Positions 38,315 through 44,062 of a DNA stretch of 44,062 bases are shown one piece after another. Both the position numbers and the translations under genes were made by a program. The notes beneath the pieces were generated by a model that saw only the letters and a list, made by a program, of their open reading frames with translations, made no database searches and had not been told where the DNA came from. Positions within the stretch are counted from its first letter, which is position 1. Each line of letters starts with the position of its first letter. The stretch comes from a virus, in the IMG/VR virus record IMGVR_UViG_3300027902_000014, positions 1-44,062 of that record. One strand, 5' to 3'.

Positions 38315-40488
38315 GCTGCCTCCAATACTTTTGAGAATCCACCTTCATTAATTATCTCTATTTTTTCTGCTTCATCTAACTGCAAGTTTTTATTGTGTGA
38401 GATTATGAATACATTTCTGATTTCACCTGTTTCAATTTTCTTCTTCAAAATATCAATAAGTAATTTTCTACCCTCATGATCAAGAGATGAATCTAATGCT
38501 TCATCAAAGATCAACATGCTACAGTTAATTGAATTCTTTTTTCTTGTTAGTGCTAGAAATGATAGTAAGATAGATAAATCTGTCCTTTTCTTTTCACCTT
38601 CAGAAAGGCTCTGATAACTCAAGTTTCTTTTATTGAAGCTATTCAATGAAATCTCAAACTCCTCATTAAACTCTATCCCAAATGTTTTTCCTAATTGGCT
38701 CAAATAATCATTAATTGATTGATTCAAAAAAGGAATATCTTTCTTGATAATATTTGCCTTTACTCCAGCATCAGAAAGTACATCCTTTTGGTAAGCTAGG
38801 TACCTAATATTTATATCTTGAACTTCCTTTTCTTGTAAGAGTGAATCATATTTCAATTGATATTCTTTTATCTTTTCAATATCAATCAAATTATCAACAT
38901 GTTTATCAATGGAATCTGTTTCATAGACGATTATTTGTTCCTTAGAATATTCAATAACTCGTTTTGCATGATCAATTCCAGACTGAAGTGAGGATATTTG
39001 ATCTAATTTTTTCTGTCTTTCTTTAACTTTAGTATCATATTCATTCAACAATTCTTCATTTTCTTTCTCAATTTTATCTACTTTTTTCTGATATGCTTCT
39101 AGAAACTTAGCTTTCTTATGTTTGAAGTATTCAAGATCTTTTTCTAATTTATCTAGTTTTTCTTTCTTCACTTTTTTCACTAATTCAAAAGATTTATCAT
39201 ATTCTGTTTTTAAAACAATTTTTTCTGCTTTTGTATTCGCTATGATATTAAGAATTTCTTCAGTAAGTGATTTCACTTTATTATCATTATTAACAATAAT
39301 TTTTTGATTGAATTCTATCAAAATATCATTATCATGCTGTTGTTTCGTTAACTTACTTATTTCTGCTTCTCTATGTTCTTCGTTCAAAGTTGAATTACAA
39401 ATAGGACAAAAATCTGTAACTTTGAAATATTCAATCCTTTTTTCTAAATCTGATGTACTTTTCTTTAATTTCAATATGTCATTTTCAACATTATCTTTCT
39501 TAGAAACCAATAGTCGTTGTTCTGTATTCAAACGTAAGATTTCTTTTTCATGTGTATTAGTTAAAGAAACTATCATTCTATCATACTTTTCTTTTTCTCT
39601 AGTTACTGAATCATCTACTGCTAAGAAAGTATTGATTTTTTCTTGTTGTGTTTCAATTTCCTTATCAAATCTTTCTGTATCGACAGGTTCAATCTTTTTT
39701 GTTTCTGGACGGAAGATTTCATCTCCAGGAATTATTGTTTCCATTTCTGTTTTAAATAAACCAATTTCCTTAGATTTAGATATAATCGTTTCAGTAACTG
39801 ATTTTATCTTCTCTTGTCTTTCTTTTTCAAAATTTGCCTTGAATATTTCTGAACGTCTCAGTTTCTCATTATAGTCCTCTACAAGACCTTTGTATAGAAT
39901 AATATCCTTTTTGCTGATTTCCAACATATCTTTACTAGCTTTTAATTTTTTCTTGACTTCTTCCAACATAGCAGAAAATATCTGAATACCCATGATATTT
40001 TCTACAACATTTCTAGTTTCTTCTGCTGTTAAATCTACAAAAGATTTTGTATTATTGATTGATAGAACACATATATTTTTCAAGGTAACTTGATCAAAAC
40101 CAAGTATTTTATCAATTTCTTGTTGAATCAATTTTTTGGAACTTCTACTATCTTCTGGTTTTGTTCCAGCAGTCAAGTTAGTTACAGATATATAATCAGG
40201 AGCAATACCTCTTTCAATCAAATACTCTGTTTTATCATTATAAACAAACTTTACTGTAACTTGACAATCTCTTTTGTTAATGTTATTACAGATTTCCTTC
40301 TTAGTAATTCTGCGTAAAGTTTTACCAAACAAAACAAAATGAATAGCTTCTACAACTATAGAAGACTTTCCTACACCATTCTCTCCTGTAATGATAACGA
40401 AAGGGTATTTATCTAATCTAAATGTTGTGACAGCATTCCCAAAAGAAAGAAAATTCCTTACTGTTACTTCTTTGAAGTCTATTTTCAA
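38311..40488 (-). CDS. 46: Recombination nuclease subunit gp46 (Rad50/SbcC-like)
   Basis: 725 residues (T4: 560). Walker A is ITGENGVGKSS (residues 33-43). Two long coiled-coil arms flank a zinc hook FCPICNSTL. The signature is LSEGEKKRTDLS (from 628) and Walker B MLIFDEALDSS (from 658), with the switch His in IISHNKN. It forms the end-resecting complex with gp47. The coiled coils are clearly longer than in T4. The start is TTG at 40488, overlapping the stop of a short leader frame (TTGA). Confidence 0.94.
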   Translation of the reverse strand: MKIDFKEVTVRNFLSFGNAVTTFRLDKYPFVIITGENGVGKSSIVVEAIHFVLFGKTLRRITKKEICNNINKRDCQVTVKFVYNDKTEYLIERGIAPDYISVTNLTAGTKPEDSRSSKKLIQQEIDKILGFDQVTLKNICVLSINNTKSFVDLTAEETRNVVENIMGIQIFSAMLEEVKKKLKASKDMLEISKKDIILYKGLVEDYNEKLRRSEIFKANFEKERQEKIKSVTETIISKSKEIGLFKTEMETIIPGDEIFRPETKKIEPVDTERFDKEIETQQEKINTFLAVDDSVTREKEKYDRMIVSLTNTHEKEILRLNTEQRLLVSKKDNVENDILKLKKSTSDLEKRIEYFKVTDFCPICNSTLNEEHREAEISKLTKQQHDNDILIEFNQKIIVNNDNKVKSLTEEILNIIANTKAEKIVLKTEYDKSFELVKKVKKEKLDKLEKDLEYFKHKKAKFLEAYQKKVDKIEKENEELLNEYDTKVKERQKKLDQISSLQSGIDHAKRVIEYSKEQIIVYETDSIDKHVDNLIDIEKIKEYQLKYDSLLQEKEVQDINIRYLAYQKDVLSDAGVKANIIKKDIPFLNQSINDYLSQLGKTFGIEFNEEFEISLNSFNKRNLSYQSLSEGEKKRTDLSILLSFLALTRKKNSINCSMLIFDEALDSSLDHEGRKLLIDILKKKIETGEIRNVFIISHNKNLQLDEAEKIEIINEGGFSKVLEAA

Positions 40489-40568
40489 TTACCTTCAATC
40501 TCCTTATATTCCCAATTCCAACCATTTTCACTCCAACTACTCCAACGTTCTTTTGTAATATATTTCAT
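40485..40568 (-). CDS. Possible 27-residue leader peptide before gene 46
   Basis: ATG at 40568 (overlapping the stop of the DNA-binding insert gene) opens a frame of 27 codons, MKYITKERWSSWSENGWNWE and seven more, that ends in TTGA overlap with gene 46. AAGGAG lies inside it as the possible RBS of gene 46. Four tryptophans are striking. It would not be on transcripts from the promoter at 40557-40583, so it may be translated only on read-through. Weak call. Confidence 0.3.
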   Translation of the reverse strand: MKYITKERWSSWSENGWNWEYKEIEGN

Positions 40569-40606
40569 ATCTTAGAAATCAAATCCAACTTAGAAATCAA
40601 ATCCAA
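40557..40606 (-). promoter_or_regulatory. Putative middle promoter before gene 46 with duplicated upstream box
   Basis: TTTGAT (40578-40583), 15 bases, TATATT (40557-40562) on the minus strand. The 18-bp unit holding the box is duplicated in tandem (40571-40588 and 40589-40606); only the inner copy has the right spacing. Predicted start near 40550, about 60 bases before the gene 46 TTG. Confidence 0.6.
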
Positions 40607-41068
40607 TCTATAAATTTTACTTATAACAGCTTTAGGTGTTCTGTCTAACATTTTAGATAAGTCCTTCATCTTTAATCTTTTGTAACCTTGTACTAGAAAA
40701 AATACTTCTGCAGCATTCCATTTTCTTAGTTTGATAGATAATAATTTTCTTCTATGACAAGTTGTATTGATATTATTTCTTTCAGATAAACTCAATCCAT
40801 ATGCTTTTGTTTGAATAGCTGTTTTATTTCTATCTAATTTTATAGCTAATTCTCCAACAGGTAACTTATTGTAGTTATCAATTAAAAATTTTACTTCTTT
40901 TGAGTTCCACCGTTTTAATTTTAAATTACTATCTATATTGAACCTTTTCAACCAATGATATATGCCACTATAACAAGTTCCACATTCTTGAGCTATATCA
41001 CATATCGTTCTTCCTTTAACCTTATACTCATTGAGCAACCATTCTTTATTTCTATAATTTCTATTCAT
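40565..41068 (-). CDS. Helix-turn-helix DNA-binding protein, possibly a mobile-gene derivative
   Basis: 167 residues with an N-terminal HTH (GRTICDIAQECGTCYSGIYH) and two SANT-like repeats: KRWNSKEVKFLIDNYNKLPV ... LDRNKTAIQTKAYGL and RKWNAAEVFFLVQGYKRL ... LDRTPKAVISKIYRL. Such DNA-recognition parts occur in phage homing endonucleases, but no catalytic motif is present. It separates genes 47 and 46. Its C-terminus LDLISKLDLISKI comes from the duplicated promoter box. Confidence 0.65.
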   Translation of the reverse strand: MNRNYRNKEWLLNEYKVKGRTICDIAQECGTCYSGIYHWLKRFNIDSNLKLKRWNSKEVKFLIDNYNKLPVGELAIKLDRNKTAIQTKAYGLSLSERNNINTTCHRRKLLSIKLRKWNAAEVFFLVQGYKRLKMKDLSKMLDRTPKAVISKIYRLDLISKLDLISKI

Positions 41069-41098
41069 TATAATATTCCTCCAACATAAAACAAGTTT

Positions 41099-42145
41099 TT
41101 ATGCCTGACAGTCGTTGTAAACTTCATACGTTCTTTTTATTAATTCGTCTCTATCTATTTCTTCTGGTAGTTTTAGTTCTTTTTCGTAGGCAATCAAATA
41201 TTCAATCGGGTTTGTAACAGCCTCTTGAATTTCTTCTACATTCAAGTTCGTTTTTCGATCATCACCTTCTACCGTAAAAGAAAGTGGTTGTTTTGAACGA
41301 ATAACCTCAATCACTTTTTCAAGAATCTTGTCAGTGAATCCTGAATCTAATACAAGCTGAATAAATTGTCCTCTTAGAGAATTGTAATCAATTTTCTTCT
41401 CTTTCAGTTGACTCAAATAAATTTTTCTATACAAAGGTGAAATTGTGTTAGGAATAAATTTAGTTTGTAGCGTATTTGTATCTAAAATATAGATGCCTTT
41501 TTCATTACCATAATCTCCCCACTGCATCTGGAACGGATTTCCTACATAAGTGATACCATCTTGTTCATCTCTTAAATGAAAATGCCCCGAAAATGTTCTT
41601 AGAAAGTTTTCTGCAAAAAAGGTCCTATTCCAGCCGCTTTTTTCTGGCACTCCCCGAACCATTTGAAACCCATTGATATCAAAATGGCCAAATAATATAT
41701 CGGCTTTACCATATTGCTCAACAAAATCTTTTAACTCATCTTTCTTAATCAACCAAGGACAATAAATGATAATTCTATTTTCCACTTTTCTTCTAACTAT
41801 TGAATCAATAACTTCTAATCTCTCATATTTCTTAAATTTTTTCAATGAGTTAACTTCTAATGTATTTTTGAAATAAATATCATGGTTTCCAACTAACAAT
41901 TTTATCTGAATATTTTTACAGTTATCTAGAATTATATCAAAGCTATCTGTTCCTAAGTTATCAGTTTTAACATTAATCTCAGAACGATCTTCATAAAGAT
42001 CCGCGAGTATAGCTAATTCATCTATATTATTTTCTTGAATCTGTGGAATAAGAAACTTATCGCGCCATTCTGTAAATATTTGATGATATAAAGATGAATT
42101 ATTTCTGACCCCTAAGTGCCAGTCGGAAGTAATTAAAACTTTCAT
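41099..42145 (-). CDS. 47: Recombination nuclease subunit gp47 (Mre11/SbcD-like)
   Basis: 348 residues (T4: 339). All metallophosphoesterase motifs are visible: TSDWHLG (residues 7-13), LADLYEDRS, LVGNHDIYF, FGHFDINGF and FSGHFHLRD. Endonuclease and 3'-5' exonuclease partner of gp46. TAATG overlap with the gene upstream. Confidence 0.94.
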   Translation of the reverse strand: MKVLITSDWHLGVRNNSSLYHQIFTEWRDKFLIPQIQENNIDELAILADLYEDRSEINVKTDNLGTDSFDIILDNCKNIQIKLLVGNHDIYFKNTLEVNSLKKFKKYERLEVIDSIVRRKVENRIIIYCPWLIKKDELKDFVEQYGKADILFGHFDINGFQMVRGVPEKSGWNRTFFAENFLRTFSGHFHLRDEQDGITYVGNPFQMQWGDYGNEKGIYILDTNTLQTKFIPNTISPLYRKIYLSQLKEKKIDYNSLRGQFIQLVLDSGFTDKILEKVIEVIRSKQPLSFTVEGDDRKTNLNVEEIQEAVTNPIEYLIAYEKELKLPEEIDRDELIKRTYEVYNDCQA

Positions 42146-42345
42146 TAAGCAACTTTTCTTTCATTCTCCAGAAAGTGATTTTCCATCATTCTTTCAATTT
42201 CAAAACCAATATTTTCAATCAAATGATCCCTTACGGCTCTCATAATTGATTTATCTGGCATACTTCCTTTTCGTAAATCATCTATGATTATTTCATCTAG
42301 TTCAATTTTAATAGAACCTAGTTCAGTTGTGTACTCACTTTTCAT
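42145..42345 (-). CDS. Small helical protein, 66 aa
   Basis: MKSEYTTELGSIKIELDEII ... ENIGFEIERMMENHFLENER. Not recognised. The ATG at 42345 has GGAGG 6 bases upstream, inside the end of the upstream gene, and couples to gp47. Confidence 0.6.
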   Translation of the reverse strand: MKSEYTTELGSIKIELDEIIIDDLRKGSMPDKSIMRAVRDHLIENIGFEIERMMENHFLENERKVA

Positions 42346-42625
42346 TTTCTTCCTCCATTTGCTTTTTAATCTCTTTCTCAAATGCTTCTATTAAAATTTT
42401 AGATAACTTGCTTTCTATTTCTGAATCAGCAAAAGATAGAACTACTTCTTTAATTTCCTTCTCTGAAACTTCTTCCTTCTCTAAAATTAAAGGAGTTTCT
42501 TTTTCTACTTCCTTCTCTAAATTTAAAGGAGTTTTACATTTACTACATTTTCTTCTTTTTATAGAGTTTGATTTACCACAACTACAAACTATTCTATCTT
42601 TTATTATTATATCATCTTTTTTCAT
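42335..42625 (-). CDS. Zinc-ribbon protein, 96 aa
   Basis: Near the start RIVCSCGKSNSIKRRKCSKC, a CxC ... CxxC zinc ribbon, followed by a Glu-rich segment with two short repeats (TPLNLEKEVEKE / TPLILEKEEVSEKE). Function unknown. Overlaps the 56-residue membrane gene. Confidence 0.6.
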   Translation of the reverse strand: MKKDDIIIKDRIVCSCGKSNSIKRRKCSKCKTPLNLEKEVEKETPLILEKEEVSEKEIKEVVLSFADSEIESKLSKILIEAFEKEIKKQMEEENEK

Positions 42626-42782
42626 TTTTCAACCAATCACCAAGCCCAAATACTAAAAGAGCAACTGCAAATCCATAAGGATCTTTGGTGAATCCAGCAT
42701 AGTATGAAATTACAAGCGAAATAGCAATAATACCATAACCAGATAATTTGAAATAAAGCTTATCAGACCATCTTCTTTTCAT
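42612..42782 (-). CDS. Small two-span membrane protein, 56 aa
   Basis: MKRRWSDKLYFKLSG then two hydrophobic segments (IIAISLVISYYAGF and GFAVALLVFGLGDWL), ending KNEKR. AGGAG lies upstream of the ATG, 2 bases after the gp55 stop. Its end overlaps the next ATG by 14 bases. Function unknown. Confidence 0.65.
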   Translation of the reverse strand: MKRRWSDKLYFKLSGYGIIAISLVISYYAGFTKDPYGFAVALLVFGLGDWLKNEKR

Positions 42783-42784
42783 TT

Positions 42785-43249
42785 TTAAATCTCCTCTTTG
42801 TTGTCTATTCTTTCTAAATATTCACAATCTTCTGTTTTCTCAATACTTATTCCAGAATTTAAACGGTAGTCTTGAAGAAATTCATTATATACTTCTCCTC
42901 TTATCAAGTCATCTTTTACATTCTTAAATTTCTCCATTTTAATTCTCATGATAAAAGCGTTTCTTATAACTCCAGTAAAATAAGCAAAAGGATTATCTCC
43001 TTTTGCTGGATTAAATGTCTTTACATATCTACAACAGTTATAAAGTGCATCTGAAATCATTTCCGATTTCCATGAATCAGAATAGTTTATAAATTGTTTA
43101 GAAAAAGCTACATTCTTAGCTATTAGCATGAATACTTTTCCTAATTCTTCAGATATATTATACTTAGATTCACAATTCTTCAATAATTGAAGAAAAGTTT
43201 CATTATCTACATAATTTTTAACTAGCTTTTTTTCATTAAATTCTTCCAA
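42785..43249 (-). CDS. 55: Late-transcription sigma factor gp55
   Basis: 154 residues (T4: 185). The sigma region 2-like core is recognisable: MISDALYNCCRYVKTFNPAK, NPFAYFTGVIRNAFIMRIK, matching T4 gp55's FNPEKSSNAFAYFT block closely. It directs host RNA polymerase to late promoters, together with gp33 and the gp45 clamp. The C-terminal hydrophobic clamp-binding tail of T4 is not obvious. The start is TTG at 43249 with AGAGGA upstream, behind the promoter at 43276-43303. Confidence 0.9.
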   Translation of the reverse strand: MEEFNEKKLVKNYVDNETFLQLLKNCESKYNISEELGKVFMLIAKNVAFSKQFINYSDSWKSEMISDALYNCCRYVKTFNPAKGDNPFAYFTGVIRNAFIMRIKMEKFKNVKDDLIRGEVYNEFLQDYRLNSGISIEKTEDCEYLERIDNKEEI

Positions 43250-43275
43250 AACTTTCCTCTTTTATCCAGATTGAT

Positions 43276-43303
43276 TGTATAATAAACTTAAAAGATAATC
43301 AAA
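43276..43303 (-). promoter_or_regulatory. Putative middle promoter before gene 55
   Basis: Minus strand AAAAATTTGATTATC: TTTGAT (43298-43303), 16 bases, TATACA then AT (43276-43281). Predicted start near 43269, 20 bases before the TTG. The A-run begins at the stop of the upstream gene. Confidence 0.65.
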
Positions 43304-43306
43304 TTT

Positions 43307-44062
43307 TTAATTCTTGACTGACAAGGTTTGAATAATTTTATCAATAGCAGTAATTGAAGAAGTATCTTTAATAGAATCTTTGGTATCTGGATTAATTAGA
43401 ACTTCCTTTGCAAATTTGACTACCTTGATTTTACAAATATATCTAAGGTTCTTCAAAACAGCATCTGCATATCTTTCTGGAATGATTACATCAATACTTT
43501 TATATGGAATATTTCTATAACCATTACATCTTCCAAGATATTGATTGATGGCATCTGATAAAAGAAGTATTGTAGCTTGTTCATCATCCAATTCTAAATT
43601 CTTCATGAATGGAGCTATTTCTTGAGGTGAAGATTGACTTATGATAATTAATATTTTAGTATCTGGTTTTATATCATCATGCATATTTCTACCATTAACA
43701 CTAACATGATTGATCGTACTTGAAATACCATTACCCCATACAGCGTAGCCATTTTGTCTAGCAGTGTTAGCTAATAAATCTTTATTTCCACCTTTCTTTT
43801 TTGTAACATTATTATTTACAACATGTATCAATACTTTAGGAGCGAAAAAATAATCAGTTTCTTTGACTACATTACAATCTTCATGATTACTTAAAAATAA
43901 CTCCAATTTATTTTCTGTTGATAAAATGATATCATTACCTTTTGTACCTTCTCTCCAATTTTCTTCTTGTAGTTGTGGTACATTAAATTGAGGACCCCAA
44001 GTGTATTGAGGAGTGATTTTATTTTTAAGTTTAACAGTATTTTGTTCTAACTCAGAAGCATT
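43307..44062 (-). CDS. C-terminal part of a helicase-like protein (open to window edge)
   Basis: The frame is open from the window edge (44062) to the stop at 43307, 251 residues, so the TTG near 43906 is internal and not a start. Features: YTWGPQFNVPQ near the cut, then KVLIHVVNNNV, TKILIIISQSSPQE, and DAINQYLGRCNGYR, which resembles helicase motif VI (Q..GR..GxR), followed by SIDVIIPERYADAVLKNLRY. This suggests the second domain of an SF2-type helicase, but motifs I-III lie outside the window. Low certainty on the function, high on the gene. Confidence 0.45.
   Translation of the reverse strand, partial: NASELEQNTVKLKNKITPQYTWGPQFNVPQLQEENWREGTKGNDIILSTENKLELFLSNHEDCNVVKETDYFFAPKVLIHVVNNNVTKKKGGNKDLLANTARQNGYAVWGNGISSTINHVSVNGRNMHDDIKPDTKILIIISQSSPQEIAPFMKNLELDDEQATILLLSDAINQYLGRCNGYRNIPYKSIDVIIPERYADAVLKNLRYICKIKVVKFAKEVLINPDTKDSIKDTSSITAIDKIIQTLSVKN

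Noticed and set aside
39308-39874. 188-codon plus-strand open frame
   Set aside because: It lies wholly antisense to the coiled-coil arms of gp46; its Ser/Phe/Leu-rich protein is the mirror of Glu/Lys/Leu codons and no ribosome site was seen.
43307-43906. A complete 199-residue gene starting at TTG 43906
   Set aside because: The same frame is open to the window edge, and the upstream residues read like protein, so this is the C-terminal part of a longer gene.
1-44062. tRNA genes or CRISPR arrays
   Set aside because: No cloverleaf-like GC-rich segment and no regularly spaced repeat set was noticed by eye; the only tandem repeats are those listed.

Overview
The window is a dense, strongly AT-rich block of a lytic T4-type myovirus genome. 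Every supported gene lies on the minus strand, so transcription runs from base 44062 towards base 1. The assignment rests on a nearly full set of T4-family replication, recombination and late-transcription genes: gp55 sigma factor, gp47/gp46 nuclease, gp43 polymerase, UvsX, gp41 helicase, gp33- and gp59-like proteins, gp61 primase, gp45 clamp, gp44/gp62 clamp loader, RegA and gp32. The host cannot be named. AGGAGG-type ribosome sites, a twin-arginine-like signal and TTGACC-N17-TATAAT promoters point to a bacterial host with sigma70-like promoters, probably AT-rich and probably Gram-negative.

Layout in the direction of transcription. (1) 44.06-37.3 kb: the C-terminal part of a helicase-like gene, gp55, small genes, gp47, a DNA-binding insert, gp46, and two FmdB-type zinc ribbons. 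(2) 37.3-32.1 kb: a von Willebrand A protein, a thymidylate-synthase-family enzyme, a B12-dependent (class II) ribonucleotide reductase, and small genes including an S4-like protein. (3) 32.1-23.4 kb: a complete 7-deazaguanine DNA-modification island (QueD, QueE, FolE, a glutamine-amidotransferase/QueC fusion and a DpdA-type transglycosylase). It is interleaved with a SAM methyltransferase, a phosphohistidine swivel-domain protein and a membrane/HTH protein, and is interrupted by a one-gene cassette with its own sigma70-like promoter and strong terminator. (4) 23.4-14.5 kb: small membrane and zinc proteins, a ClpP-like protease, gp43, UvsX, gp41 and MazG. (5) 14.5-9.5 kb: a zone marked by homing endonucleases (a frameshifted GIY-YIG gene, an HNH relic and an intact GIY-YIG gene) with DHH phosphoesterase, gp33/gp59-like genes, a phosphoribosyltransferase and primase. 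(6) 9.5-1.0 kb: clamp, dCMP deaminase, a RuvC-like nuclease, clamp loader, a small Tat-signal protein, thymidylate kinase, RegA and gp32, closed by a rho-independent terminator. (7) 1.0-0 kb: a new sigma70-like promoter driving a membrane-anchored lytic transglycosylase and a HAD-type nucleotidase cut by the window edge.

How it works together: the phage makes dNTPs (NrdJ, TS, dCMP deaminase, Tmk, MazG) and copies DNA with its own T4-type replisome. The que/dpdA island would convert GTP to a 7-deazaguanine base and exchange it for guanine in DNA, probably to resist host nucleases. The extra methyltransferase and swivel-domain genes suggest further tailoring of that base. A recurring promoter-like element, (A)nTTTGAT-N15/16-TATAtw, sits just upstream of gp55, gp46, the queD operon, gp43, gp45, the clamp-loader operon and regA. 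It looks like a phage-specific middle-promoter class distinct from the two TTGACC-N17-TATAAT promoters.

Genes are packed with ATGA, TAATG and TTGA stop/start overlaps. Several essential genes appear to start with TTG. At least nine short genes (27-56 codons) fill the gaps. No tRNA, rRNA or CRISPR array was seen.
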